DNA of 62,825 bases from NCBI GenBank assembly GCA_903884815.1, contig CAISGE010000071.1, positions 1 through 62,825 on the forward strand. The letters run 5' to 3'. Positions 1 through 9,219 of the stretch are shown piece by piece. Position numbers and translations under genes: made by a program. Numbering within the stretch: position 1 is the first letter of the stretch; every line of letters begins with the position of its first letter. The notes under the pieces were generated by a model, which did no database searches, was not told where the DNA came from, and saw nothing but the letters and a program-made list of their open reading frames with translations. Origin of the DNA: Candidatus Omnitrophota bacterium. GTDB lineage: Bacteria > Omnitrophota > Omnitrophia > Omnitrophales > Aquincolibacteriaceae.

Positions 1-171
1 CAAACCACCCTGATCGCATACCCGCCAGGCAAACCCGGAACCACCTTCGCGATCCCCAACGGCGTCACCAACATCGGCAACTCGGCGTTCTGCGGCTGCA
101 CCAACCTCACCAGCGTCACCATTCCCGCCGGCCTCAGCGGCATCTCCGACTCCGTGTCTCTTGAAGGTTAG
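1..171 (+). CDS. C-terminal fragment of a BspA-type leucine-rich-repeat protein (5' end outside window)
   Basis: The frame is open from base 1 to a TAG at 169-171 (56 residues). It reads as one and a half LRR_5/BspA repeats: AIPNGVTNIGNSAF, CGCTNLTSVTIP, then a short tail. This repeat type is common in surface or secreted proteins of Verrucomicrobia and of many host-associated bacteria. It is the only plus-strand gene in the window, it is visibly richer in G+C than what follows, and its end overlaps the broken end of the minus-strand membrane-protein gene. The repeat assignment is secure. Whether the fragment belongs on this chromosome is doubtful: an assembly chimera or a recombination breakpoint near 150-171 are both possible. 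Confidence 0.55.
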   Translation, partial: QTTLIAYPPGKPGTTFAIPNGVTNIGNSAFCGCTNLTSVTIPAGLSGISDSVSLEG

Positions 172-1156
172 GAACAAATTCAGAAATCCCACAAATAAAT
201 AATCCGAAAACAAACCACACCAGGACCAGGCGATCAAGCGCCGTCGCTGATTTATTTAAACGCCTGCAGAAAAAATGTACAACCCCCGCAATGCAAAGGA
301 CCGTGAGAATCATCACCAGAAAATAAACAGCCGGGACCGGCCTCGGTATGGGGGGGGAGATGATGGCAGCGCTGATATTTTTTCCGATGAAAGCATAAGC
401 CGCATAAATAAGCCCCGAGAGTAGGCAACTCCCGATGGCGAATAAAAACAGCGCGGCTCTCCGGAACCTCTCCCTCCTGATCAGGAAATAAACAAATTCA
501 AATCCCGTGGCCCAAAGCCCGAAAACAGCATTAAAAGGATGCAGCCACAATGTCAAAGCAGAAGCCAGCATGATCGCCACACGATGTTTTTTATTATCCG
601 GATCTCCTTTAAAAATCAAGGAAATCCACAGAAAAAGAGGCGCGATCCCGTCCATTGGCCGTGAGAATCGCAATAATGTAATTTTAAGGCCGACCCAGGG
701 GCAGTAAAGGAGAAGTAAAAGTAGAAGCAAGGTCCCCGGAGCGCAAACATCCAGGGGATATTTCCATAGTTTCCAGCAACAAAGCGTCAAGACGAGCCAC
801 ATCAAAAGCGGCATCAGGATTTGCCAAGCAGGAAAAAACCATGAAAGCGGGATCTTCGAATATTTGGATAAAAGCCCGACGACTTCAGCTGTGGTGAAAG
901 GAATGATGTGGCGCAGTCCTTGTTCCTCAAAGTAATAGGGATTCCCGTCACAGCGGGGTGTCATCATCCGCCCTTTGGCAATGCTCCAATAGTAAGAGGG
1001 ATCCCCGTCAAACATCACATATTTCCAGGACTTTGAAGCTTCCGCCTCCCGTCCAAAATGGATAAAAAATCCCAAGGTAAAAATAAAAGCGGCGGCCAAA
1101 GCATAAATGACCAGCGGGGAACTAAAAACGGATCTTGACTTACTAAGATTTGTCAT
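134..1156 (-). pseudogene. Truncated paralogue of the polytopic membrane protein at 2093-3862
   Basis: This 340-residue frame is collinear and highly similar to the first ~330 residues of the complete gene at 2093-3862. Both begin MTNL-KSRSVFSS, share an early hydrophobic segment and the D-GDP-YYWSIAKGRMMTPRCDG stretch. Similarity stops after FVP at about base 170, and the frame then runs through the foreign LRR sequence to a stop at 134. The second half of the family, with the remaining membrane segments and the C-terminal soluble domain, is missing. The start is placed at the Met shared with the paralogue; the in-frame upstream extension is not conserved. Function, if any, is probably lost. 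The break may be an assembly artefact rather than a true truncation. Confidence 0.6.
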
Positions 1157-1610
1157 GGGTCTCACGCTTTTTATTTCACATACAAAATAGGATGAACAGA
1201 GATGATCCTTGGAATGCAAGCTTCTGCCACTTGAATAGCCTCCCACGGTAAAAAACCCGCGGCACCAGTTTCATGGTTTTTAAACGAGCAGGAGAGGATC
1301 GCAAAAAGGCTTCCGGACCCTGCGCTCCCCTGTTACCATCGAGTTCGCTGAAACTAAATACGAAACATCCTGCTACTCAAGAAAACAGAAAACGATAATA
1401 TCAGACTCCCCTAAAGCTGTCTTAACGGAGTCCGTCGAAGTTGCGTGAAAAACAAAACCAAGGAACAGGCCTGCACGACAACATTGCAAAAGAATCTCGA
1501 AATACAAAAATCGACGCCGGCCTTCCCCTCAGCTTTCGACTCACCGGGAAACTTTAAAGATTATTGATTCTAGATATGAGCGGATTATGAGAACGCTTGT
1601 AATCTCAACC
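1157..1610. other. Intergenic stretch without a recognisable gene
   Basis: The 454 bases between the TPR-like gene and the truncated paralogue hold no convincing ORF, tRNA, repeat or strong terminator. The truncated gene's promoter would be expected in its left part, but no clear -35/-10 pair stands out. The DNA diverges from the corresponding region upstream of the 2093-3862 paralogue almost immediately before the shared start codon. Confidence 0.5.
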
Positions 1611-2096
1611 CTAACGAGCCCGACTCTGGCCTCCCCTCACTTTCTCAGTGGAGGGTCGGGACTTCTTATACACCTCACGCCATTTCGCCTCATATTCAGA
1701 CAGTTTCTTCGAGGCCTCCTCAGATTGGCCGCCTGCGAATAAGACTCGCGCAACCATTTCGAGGAACGACAATTGCAGCCGATCCGAGCCGAACAGGGTT
1801 TTCGCATAATCCACGGTCTGATTAAACCCGCGTTCGTTGCCGACAGACACCAAATAGATCAAAACAAATCGATACCCCTCCAGATTACGGGGGGCCTCAT
1901 CCACGATCCTTTGTCCCAGCAATTTCACTTGCTCAAAGTCCCCGCGCGTAACCGCGGCGTCACCTTGGCGAATAAGGCTGTCGATGTTCTCTACGGAAAA
2001 CGCCGGGCAGACCGGGACCAGAAAAAGAATGGTGCAAAGATGGATCCAGGAAAGCGACTTGAAGAAACCCACCCGAGTGAAAAATTTCACCTTCAC
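1611..2096 (-). CDS. Small exported TPR-like protein
   Basis: This is a 161-residue protein with a basic N-terminus and a hydrophobic segment (SWIHLCTILFLVPVCPAFS) resembling a signal peptide. The rest is helical, with spacing like two degenerate tetratricopeptide repeats (GDAAVTRGDFEQVKLL; FAGGQSEEASKKLSEYEAKW). I choose the GTG at 2096 as start. It overlaps the stop of the upstream membrane-protein gene as GTGA and has a GGAGG five bases before it, so translation is probably coupled. An in-frame ATG at 2117 lies further inside the upstream gene. It probably works in the envelope with its upstream neighbour; the exact role is unknown. Confidence 0.6.
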   Translation of the reverse strand: MKVKFFTRVGFFKSLSWIHLCTILFLVPVCPAFSVENIDSLIRQGDAAVTRGDFEQVKLLGQRIVDEAPRNLEGYRFVLIYLVSVGNERGFNQTVDYAKTLFGSDRLQLSFLEMVARVLFAGGQSEEASKKLSEYEAKWREVYKKSRPSTEKVRGGQSRAR

Positions 2097-3862
2097 ATCA
2101 CCCTCCAGAGCAAACATTGTTGGTCCTGATACACCTCAAGCAAATGTCCCTGAAGCTGGCGTTTGATCGCATCATAGAACGGGCTGGGCTTCGGCATCAA
2201 AATGTAATCCAGCCTGAAAACACGGAGCCTTTGCTCGATGGAAAGTCCCTTCCCAAGCGGAGCTTGATCCAACATCCCCAGCAGCAACCCCATAACAAAA
2301 TCCCTCCGATAGCCCTGCGCGGGACTCAAAGGGATCCCTCCGTTAATATAGAAAAAAGATTTCAGGCCTGTCTCAAGGAATAAATACTGACCGAAGCGGG
2401 AATCGGCCGTCGCAGTTAAAACCACCTCGTTTTTTTGCGCATGCCGCTTCAGCCATTGATACCCACCATCAAAAGGAAAATCCCGGTTATAAGAATAAAC
2501 AGGAAATTTCCAGTACCCCACGACAGCCACAAGGAGGATGATGCTCCAAAGAACTTCCTTCCGCAGGACGAACCTCTTCACGAGGTCAAACCTTTCCAAT
2601 ATCCAGAGGAAAAAGATCAGCACGAGAAAATACTGCGAGACATAAATAAAATAAATCTCGCTATTTAATGCAAAAATATTTTTCCTGGTGATCCCCGTAA
2701 AAAGAAGGAACGCTGCCGCCACGGACATGAAAACGACGCTGAATTTAGAAAAAAGACGCACTTCTTTTAAGGCGCAAAGTTTCTCATGGATCCATCCTGC
2801 CATCGAAAAGATCATGATGACCGAAAAGTAAAGTAAGTGGCTACGGATATCCGAAATCGCAGGCATAAAAATCGGCGGCACAAACGTGCAAACACCAAAA
2901 ACAAATAATCCAAAAAAGGACCACTCCAGAACCAGGCGGTCGAGGGCGGTCACGGACCTCTTTAAACGGCTGCAAAGGAACAGCACGACCCCCGCCACGC
3001 AAAGGGCCATAAGAACTGGTATCAAAAAATAAAAACCGGGGACCGGCATAAGCTTAGGGGGGTTGAGAACAACGAATTTTAAATTTTTTCCGAAAAAAGC
3101 ATACCCCGCATAAATAAGGCCTGACAGCAAGCAACTCCCCGTCGCGAATAAAGACAGCGCGGTTCTCCGGAACCTCTCCCCCCTTATCAGGGAAAAAACA
3201 TATTCAAGGCCCGTAACCCAAAGCCCGAAAACAGCATAAAAAGGCTGCAGCCATAATGTCAAAGCTGAAGCCAGCACGATCGCGACACGGTGTTTTTGAT
3301 TGTCCGGATCCCCCCTGAAGATTAGAGAAATCCAAAGAAAAAGGGGCGCGATCCCGTCCATCGGCCGTGAGAATCGCAGCAGGATCATCTGAATGCCGGG
3401 CCAGGGGCAGTAGAGCAGAAGCAAAAGAAGGAGCAAGGTCCCCGGGGCGCAAATATCCAATGGGTATTTCCAAAATTTCCAGCAGCAAAGCGTCAGGACA
3501 AGCCACATCAAAAGCGGCGTCAGAATTTGCCACACAGGGAAAAACCAGGAAAGCGGGATCTTCGTGTATTTAGATAGAAGTCCGATGATTTCTGCAGTGG
3601 TGAAAGGAATAACATGACGCAGCCCCTGCTCCTCATAATAAAAAGGATCGCCATCGCAGCGAGGCGTCATCATCCGACCTTTGGCGATACTCCAGTAATA
3701 AAGAGGGTCCCCGTCCGGCATCACATATCGCCAGGACTTTGAGGCCTGCGCCTCCCGCCCAAAATGGATAAAAAATCCCAAGGTAAAAATAAAGGCAGCG
3801 GCCAAAGCATAAATGACCCATGGGGAACTAAAAACGGATCTCGATTTAGTAAGATTTGTCAT
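2093..3862 (-). CDS. Polytopic membrane protein, candidate GT-C-type glycosyltransferase
   Basis: The 589-residue protein starts with one hydrophobic anchor (residues ~15-35), then a short loop with PDGDPLYYW. About ten further membrane segments follow, and then a soluble C-terminal domain of about 130 residues (from FPFDGGYQWLKRH). Acidic residues in the first extracytoplasmic loop followed by many membrane spans is the general layout of GT-C enzymes that use polyprenyl-linked sugars. I cannot name a family, so the activity is inferred from layout and context. The start is the Met aligned with the paralogue at 1156. The gene is coupled to the small TPR-like gene downstream and lies next to a DPM1-like transferase that could make its lipid-linked donor. 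Confidence 0.6.
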   Translation of the reverse strand: MTNLTKSRSVFSSPWVIYALAAAFIFTLGFFIHFGREAQASKSWRYVMPDGDPLYYWSIAKGRMMTPRCDGDPFYYEEQGLRHVIPFTTAEIIGLLSKYTKIPLSWFFPVWQILTPLLMWLVLTLCCWKFWKYPLDICAPGTLLLLLLLLYCPWPGIQMILLRFSRPMDGIAPLFLWISLIFRGDPDNQKHRVAIVLASALTLWLQPFYAVFGLWVTGLEYVFSLIRGERFRRTALSLFATGSCLLSGLIYAGYAFFGKNLKFVVLNPPKLMPVPGFYFLIPVLMALCVAGVVLFLCSRLKRSVTALDRLVLEWSFFGLFVFGVCTFVPPIFMPAISDIRSHLLYFSVIMIFSMAGWIHEKLCALKEVRLFSKFSVVFMSVAAAFLLFTGITRKNIFALNSEIYFIYVSQYFLVLIFFLWILERFDLVKRFVLRKEVLWSIILLVAVVGYWKFPVYSYNRDFPFDGGYQWLKRHAQKNEVVLTATADSRFGQYLFLETGLKSFFYINGGIPLSPAQGYRRDFVMGLLLGMLDQAPLGKGLSIEQRLRVFRLDYILMPKPSPFYDAIKRQLQGHLLEVYQDQQCLLWRVM

Positions 3863-4144
3863 GGGTTTCGCACGATTTCGATGGACACTTCCCGAGCGTT
3901 TAATCGGCACTCGAACAGTAATTCACTAAGAGTAGTTTCATAAGTATCCGTAACCCCGCAAGTTGTCAGTCATTCCGATAGACTCACCGAAAACTCTTGT
4001 CATGTCTAGATAGACCGTCGCAACTTGAAAGTCCGAGAAAATTCTCAGGGTAAAAAAGCACCCTGTCCTTAGAGCTGCCGAGGGAGACAAATGGGAATGG
4101 CTGCCAAACTTCGCTGGACCGTTTTTCGGAAGGTGTCTTACCCT

Positions 4145-5089
4145 TCATTTTCGGGAGGGGTCGTTCCGAAAAACACTCTTCACAAGATATTTCGGCCGCT
4201 GCTTCACTTCTTCAAATATTTTCCCAATGTATTGGCCCAGCACGCTGATGCCCAGCAACTGGATCGACCCGATGAATAAAACCACGATGATCGTGGTCGT
4301 GACTCCGCGCGGCGCCATGCTGGGCCACAAGAGCCTGAGCATGATCTGGAGGATCATCCCCAGGACGGCCAGAACAAACACAAGGGCTGAAAAAAAAGAC
4401 ATTAGCTCGAGCGGAATGTAGGAGAAAGAGAATATCCCTTTCGTTGCCCAATTCATGTTTTTCCAAAGATTATTCGTGGTTTTGCCGAACATGCGTTCCG
4501 GTCTGAGATAATCAACACCCGTCTGCTTAAAACCTGTCCAGGCTCGCAGCCCGCGTAGAAAACGATCCCTTTCGGGAAAGGACTTCATGACATCTACCAC
4601 TTTTCTGTCCATTAATGAAAAATCACCTGCGTTCAGGGGGATCCGCACATAAGAAAGTTTATGGAAAATAAAATAGAACGCCTTGTACGCTGCTTGCATC
4701 ATCAAAGGGGCTTCCCTCTTCGTCCGGACACCATAGACCACATCAAAGCCCTGGTTCCATTTTCCGTAAAATTGTTCGATCAACTCGGGCGGGTCCTGAA
4801 GATCCCCGTCCAGCAATACGACGGCATCCCCTGTCGCGATGTCCATCCCGCTGGTAAAGGCCATTTGTGAGCTGAAATTGCGGGAATGATTCACGGCGAT
4901 CACATGGCCGTCCTTTTGAACCAGCCCCGCCAAAAGCGTTTCCGTGTTATCCGGGCTTCCGTCATTGACAAAGATGATCTCGTAATCCACACCGATCTTG
5001 ACGAACGTTTCCGTCAACCTCCGGTACATGTGGGGAATCGCCTGTTCGTCTTTGTAGCATGCGATCACCGCAGAAATTTTCTTAACCAT
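4145..5089 (-). CDS. GT2 glycosyltransferase, DPM1/ArnC type
   Basis: The 314-residue protein has a GT-A fold at its N-terminus: the nucleotide-binding VIACYKDE, VNDGSPDNTE, NHSRNFSSQMAF and the metal/substrate motif LLDGDLQDPPELI. Two C-terminal membrane helices follow (LELMSFFSALVFVLAVLGM; TTTIIVVLFIGSIQLLGISV), then the amphipathic VLGQYIGKIFEEVKQRP typical of the ArnC/DPM group. The family transfers a sugar from a nucleotide donor to undecaprenyl or dolichyl phosphate on the cytoplasmic face. It is last in the run of tightly packed genes from 12112 and stands just upstream of the membrane-protein pair that could use the lipid-linked sugar. The sugar is unknown. Confidence 0.9.
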   Translation of the reverse strand: MVKKISAVIACYKDEQAIPHMYRRLTETFVKIGVDYEIIFVNDGSPDNTETLLAGLVQKDGHVIAVNHSRNFSSQMAFTSGMDIATGDAVVLLDGDLQDPPELIEQFYGKWNQGFDVVYGVRTKREAPLMMQAAYKAFYFIFHKLSYVRIPLNAGDFSLMDRKVVDVMKSFPERDRFLRGLRAWTGFKQTGVDYLRPERMFGKTTNNLWKNMNWATKGIFSFSYIPLELMSFFSALVFVLAVLGMILQIMLRLLWPSMAPRGVTTTIIVVLFIGSIQLLGISVLGQYIGKIFEEVKQRPKYLVKSVFRNDPSRK

Positions 5090-5117
5090 GAGAGCCGCTC
5101 CTTAAGATAGTGCGAAG

Positions 5118-5621
5118 TTATTTTCTCAAATTCACGTAATAAGGCTGATCGTTCTCGATCATCTCTGCAATAAGATCCGGGATATCCTCCGGTGTTTTCG
5201 GCCACCGGGAACGGATGTTCTTGCAGATCCTCATGAGGGCCTTATCCTCCGGCGCCCAATGGGAGATCCCGTCGTGGGCATAATCATAATCCCTTCCGGC
5301 TCCAACCAGCTTCACCGGAATTTTTTCGCTGTGGATATAATTCCGTATTGTTTCAAAAGGTCGGTAGAGCAAGAAAGTGGTGATCGAGTAAACAAACGGG
5401 ATCTTCCCTTCCAAGGCCAACCCGACCCCCGCCCCCACCATCAGCTGCTCGGCAGCACCGACATTGATAAACCGTCCGGGATAATCTTTCCTGATCGGAT
5501 CCCACATTTTATAACCCAGATCCCCCGTCACCACCCATATTTTCCGGTTTTTCCGCATTTGGTCATGGAGGGTATCGGCAAAGATCCGGCGCATTCTGAT
5601 CATGGATGCAGGCTGTTTCAT
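5118..5621 (-). CDS. Transketolase C-terminal-half homologue (pyrimidine-binding domain subunit)
   Basis: The 167-residue protein matches the central, pyrimidine-binding part of transketolase/DXPS enzymes: WVVTGDLGYKMWDP, FINVGAAEQLMVGAGVGLAL with the Glu that activates ThDP, and then the AGRDYDYAHDGISHW loop. It lacks the usual C-terminal Rossmann-like third domain, so it is only half as long as many split transketolase C-subunits. It starts with an ATGA overlap on the gene for the N-terminal half, indicating coupled translation and a two-subunit enzyme. Such pairs in glycan clusters are thought to move C2 units onto sugars. The substrate here is unknown. Confidence 0.85.
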   Translation of the reverse strand: MKQPASMIRMRRIFADTLHDQMRKNRKIWVVTGDLGYKMWDPIRKDYPGRFINVGAAEQLMVGAGVGLALEGKIPFVYSITTFLLYRPFETIRNYIHSEKIPVKLVGAGRDYDYAHDGISHWAPEDKALMRICKNIRSRWPKTPEDIPDLIAEMIENDQPYYVNLRK

Positions 5622-6340
5622 TTCAAAAGGTCCCTCGCCATTTCATATTCGGCCTCTGTCATCACATGATAGTGGGCATCCTGTCCCTTAAGGAACGGGA
5701 ACGACTCAGCATTGGTGTCGGCAAAAATCACAAGAGGCTGGCACCCCGAGCTCGACTTGAATGCCCGGCACAGTTTCTCGGGATCATGTCCCTCCACCTT
5801 TTTTAAACAACAACCGAACCCTCTCAACCTCTTTAAGAGTAACGACAAAGAAACAGGGTCATAGGCCCCCCAACCGTTCGCATTTACAATGATCTTTAAA
5901 TTGCTCAATTTCTGGTCGACCGCGACCCGAAGAGCTTCCCAGATACTGCCCTCCGCACACTCCCCGTCAGAGATGAGGCAATAAACATTTTTTCTTCTGT
6001 CGGCCAAAGCCATCCCCACCGCGATCGGAAGCCCCTGTCCGAGGCTTCCCGTTGAAACATCGATCCCCTTTCCAGGATCTCTGTCCGGATGTATATGAAG
6101 GCGTTCCGCATCCGCAGCCTTCAGAAGTCCGCATCTCACAAGAACCGCAAAAAGAGCAATCCCGGCATGTCCGCAGGAAAGAACAAACCGTTCCCGTTTC
6201 TTTTTAACCTTGTACACCGCAGCAAGGATATCTACGGCACTCAGGCAGGACCCCAAGTGGGAAAGATGATGCCGGTGACTGAATTCAAGGATCCAGAGCC
6301 TTAAGGCTTTTTGTTCACGATTAACTTTCATAGTGCTCAT
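5618..6340 (-). CDS. Transketolase N-terminal-half homologue (diphosphate-binding subunit)
   Basis: The 240-residue protein covers the ThDP-diphosphate domain: HLSHLGSCLSAVDILAAVY, STGSLGQGLPIAVGMALA and the metal-binding GDGxxN-like LISDGECAEGSIWEA...IVNANGWGAYDP. In the last motif GDG has become SDG, as in many split transketolases. The start is the ATG at 6340 (MSTMKVNREQKA), which overlaps the methyltransferase stop as ATGA; a longer frame begins inside that gene. Its partner is the directly following 167-residue gene. Together they should form one active site at the subunit interface. Confidence 0.85.
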   Translation of the reverse strand: MSTMKVNREQKALRLWILEFSHRHHLSHLGSCLSAVDILAAVYKVKKKRERFVLSCGHAGIALFAVLVRCGLLKAADAERLHIHPDRDPGKGIDVSTGSLGQGLPIAVGMALADRRKNVYCLISDGECAEGSIWEALRVAVDQKLSNLKIIVNANGWGAYDPVSLSLLLKRLRGFGCCLKKVEGHDPEKLCRAFKSSSGCQPLVIFADTNAESFPFLKGQDAHYHVMTEAEYEMARDLLK

Positions 6341-7245
6341 TTTTTGACTGCGACCATGCAAAGATTCCCAAGCTTGACGCGCAATCCACGACTCAAAAAA
6401 CGCCCCCACCATCCCTCCCGGCTCCCTAAAAACTTCATTTTGATCCGGTTGAAAAAAGGAAGGAGCAAAAGAACATGCCTAAGTGAAACGATATTGAAGG
6501 GCAAAAACATTTTAACAGGCAGAAAGCTGTTCTGCCTGAAGATTTTACCCATCGTAGCCTTGCTAAAAAGAGAGTAATGACCGATATCAATGATCGGACT
6601 TCTTTCCCTGAGGATCTTCGCCTGCAAGCTTTCCGCGTCGTGATTGAACGCCACAATAAAAGCTCCAGGGAGAAGCAGGTCATGACAGATCTTCAAGAAA
6701 GAATTCGGATCCGACATATGCTCAAGTACCTGAAAAAAACAGATTAGGTCAAATGTTCCAGGCTTGTAAGTCGCAGGGCCGAGCACGTCGACCGTGATCT
6801 TATCACGGATGAGAGGGTCGCTTTTAGCCGCGGCCTCCATACTAGGTTCCACGCCAGAAACATTAACATAGCCCTTGTCATAAAGCGCCTTCAGAAGAAA
6901 TCCGTTCCCGCAACCGACCTCCAGGATCCTCGCGTCCTTCGAAAGCTGCCGTAAAACAGGCTCCAGCGCCTCCAGATAGGTCGCGACCAGATTTTCCGTC
7001 TCATGAGCATAGGTGAATTTGCTTTGTTTGTAGAGCTCATTAATGAACGACTCCTCAGGGACCGGATTCGAGCGGAGCATGCCGTCTTGCTTGCAGCGCA
7101 CGATCTGGTAGTGAATGCGGTCGGGCATCTTCCGGGCAGAATAAACGTCCGCGCTCAGGTCCGCCGCCTCAAAGTTCTTGGGGTACAAGACCTCATAATC
7201 TTCCAAGGACAAACAAATGGGACAGCGGGTCTTCGTAAATCTCAT
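6337..7245 (-). CDS. Class I SAM-dependent methyltransferase
   Basis: The 302-residue protein begins with a short segment containing a CPIC pair, then a Methyltransf_11/23-like core. The core has motif I ILEVGCGNGFLLKAL, an acidic SGVEPS that contacts the SAM ribose, and FDLICFFQVLEHMSDP (motif IV/post-IV). The C-terminal part is hydrophobic and basic (VSLRHVLLLLPFFNRIKMKF), suggesting membrane association. The start is the ATG at 7245 (MRFTKTRCPICL), 11 bases after the previous stop; longer in-frame extensions overlap that gene. It most likely methylates a sugar or a lipid-linked glycan intermediate; the acceptor is unknown. Confidence 0.85.
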   Translation of the reverse strand: MRFTKTRCPICLSLEDYEVLYPKNFEAADLSADVYSARKMPDRIHYQIVRCKQDGMLRSNPVPEESFINELYKQSKFTYAHETENLVATYLEALEPVLRQLSKDARILEVGCGNGFLLKALYDKGYVNVSGVEPSMEAAAKSDPLIRDKITVDVLGPATYKPGTFDLICFFQVLEHMSDPNSFLKICHDLLLPGAFIVAFNHDAESLQAKILRERSPIIDIGHYSLFSKATMGKIFRQNSFLPVKMFLPFNIVSLRHVLLLLPFFNRIKMKFLGSREGWWGRFLSRGLRVKLGNLCMVAVKK

Positions 7246-7255
7246 AGTTTTAAAT

Positions 7256-9160
7256 TCATCCAATCTCGTTATTAGAAATGATGAGGACGAATGGGTAAGG
7301 CACTCCATTACGAGCACGAGGACGCACCATCACCTCACCATAAGTGAGCGCATCATGTCGAGGCATCGCTAGATAATACCCCTCCAACAGTTGCGTGTCT
7401 AAAAAACCCACCATATCTTTCATGAATAACATGGCGGGAATACCGCTAGGGCTTTGTGGCACATAACCGCTCTCGTGATAATAGTATGCCTCAAGGCCAC
7501 TGACAAACGTTACTTTGGGATTAAACCGGGTGAGTTCTTTAATAAGCGTTGTATTGGAGCGAAGAAGCTGCTCGACTCCGTGATCACGACCGCACATTTC
7601 ATGCGCCATGAAATTAGCGGCCTGTTCCCGGAGTCTTTCGGGCGCTTTGCCGGCATAGACAAAACTTATGGCGCCGATAAAGACCACTGCGAGTAGCGGC
7701 AAGATCCATCTCGCGGGTTTCCAGGAAAACGATCTCTCGAACTCTGAATGAACCAGATCAAACAAAAGAAAAAAGCAAAGCAGAAGAATGCTGGAAATAT
7801 TGATAATGTTGTTTACATGGCTACGGCCAAAGAAGTACAGGGAATTTCCGATCGCGAGCAGGATCAAAAAAACGACAGCCCGGAAGTGGCGCGCCGAAAG
7901 GAAGGAACGGTTTCTCCAGTGGTAGATAAAAAAAACGCTCAGCATCACCGGCACATACCAATAAAAGGACTGCCTGAGGACCGGAAGGAATCCGATGCCA
8001 TGCTGCCGGTAAAGCGATGCAGTTGATTGGCCGAAGGCAAAGAACAACTGATAAATGAGAAAAGAGGCACCTAGGAGAACGAAATTCTTCGCGTAAAGCA
8101 TGACGTAGTTCCGCGAAACCGTGCTCAAAGGATCCTTTTTCGATAACACGTCCATGCAATAGAAGAATAGAACAAGAAGCGCATAGGCCAGCGTATAGAT
8201 CACGCCAAATGCGTGATGAAAGATCAATAAGAGACCTAGCACCAATCCCGTCAGCCAGTGGGCATCTCCCTTAAAATAAACAGAAAGCAGAACAACAAAC
8301 CACCAATCAAGTCTCAAAGGGGTCACTTGAAAGCACACGATAATATCCGCAATATTCCCGTACATCCTAACAAGAACAGCACTGATCAACAAGTAAAGCG
8401 CATAGCATTTGTGAGTGAAAAAGCGGCTCCCAAAAAGGTAGAGGCCCATAAAAAAAGCATAAACTGAAATCTGGCCGACTATACTGAAAGAATAGATCGA
8501 GAATCCAAGCTTCATCCACAGGACCGCAAGGAGTGACAACAAATGATCGTACTGAAAACCGGTTTGATTGAGTGGAAACCCGTGAAGGATCCGCATAGCC
8601 GGAAAAAGAATGTAATCGTAATCTTCACCCGAATAATGAGCGGAAGCGACCATGCATGCCGGAAATAGAAACAGCCCAAGAATGATCGAAAGGACGCAGC
8701 GATTCTTGAGAAGCTGAGTCAAAAGAATCGTGATCCCCAGAACGGAAAGCATGAAATACATGGCGGGAGAATCATGAAAGAGAGACCGCGAATATTCCGC
8801 CATGGGCGGGGTAAACCCGACCGTCCGGAAAAACAAAAGACATGGCAATGCCGAAAAAATCAAAAAGCTTCGCCGCAACGAAGGAACAGAGATTGTGCTT
8901 ATGAGGCGGTAAAGCAAAAAGGTTATCGCGATAATGAGGTAGACGAGGCCATAAAGAACATAGAGCTGCATGCCATTACGCGGCTCCATAATATAGAGAC
9001 GCTTTGCGGGCGTATAATCACCCAGGGGGCATGTCGTGTTCAACGACCAGATGAACGGGGCAAAAAGATAAAAAAGCTGGTAGGCAACAGCCGTGACAAA
9101 GCCTGCCAGAACAAGCGGTGCGAAAAGTGACGCGAGAGAAGAAAAAGTAGATTTTTTCAT
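7256..9160 (-). CDS. Polytopic membrane protein, paralogue of the next gene upstream
   Basis: The 634-residue protein has about twelve hydrophobic segments and a C-terminal soluble domain of ~110 residues (from FMAHEMCGRDHG). The middle contains DYILFPAMRILHGFPLNQTG and FQVTPLRLDWW, conserved with the neighbour at 9220-11160. The start is put at MKKSTFSS; the seven residues before it in frame have no counterpart. I do not recognise a named family. The layout (many spans, polar loop, soluble tail) fits a GT-C transferase or a glycan polymerase, and the location between a methyltransferase and an epimerase supports a role in glycan assembly. Its central ~550 codons are nearly identical to the paralogue, while both ends differ more. 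Confidence 0.6.
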   Translation of the reverse strand: MKKSTFSSLASLFAPLVLAGFVTAVAYQLFYLFAPFIWSLNTTCPLGDYTPAKRLYIMEPRNGMQLYVLYGLVYLIIAITFLLYRLISTISVPSLRRSFLIFSALPCLLFFRTVGFTPPMAEYSRSLFHDSPAMYFMLSVLGITILLTQLLKNRCVLSIILGLFLFPACMVASAHYSGEDYDYILFPAMRILHGFPLNQTGFQYDHLLSLLAVLWMKLGFSIYSFSIVGQISVYAFFMGLYLFGSRFFTHKCYALYLLISAVLVRMYGNIADIIVCFQVTPLRLDWWFVVLLSVYFKGDAHWLTGLVLGLLLIFHHAFGVIYTLAYALLVLFFYCMDVLSKKDPLSTVSRNYVMLYAKNFVLLGASFLIYQLFFAFGQSTASLYRQHGIGFLPVLRQSFYWYVPVMLSVFFIYHWRNRSFLSARHFRAVVFLILLAIGNSLYFFGRSHVNNIINISSILLLCFFLLFDLVHSEFERSFSWKPARWILPLLAVVFIGAISFVYAGKAPERLREQAANFMAHEMCGRDHGVEQLLRSNTTLIKELTRFNPKVTFVSGLEAYYYHESGYVPQSPSGIPAMLFMKDMVGFLDTQLLEGYYLAMPRHDALTYGEVMVRPRARNGVPYPFVLIISNNEIG

Positions 9161-9219
9161 TAAATCAAACGGTCGCAACATTGACGAGCCTTCATATAAA
9201 GGAAAAGGGCAACACGAGA

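Noticed and set aside
4046..4065. CAGGGT/ACCCTG hairpin as a terminator after the GT2 gene
   Set aside because: The T-run is in the loop rather than after the stem; I see no support for termination.
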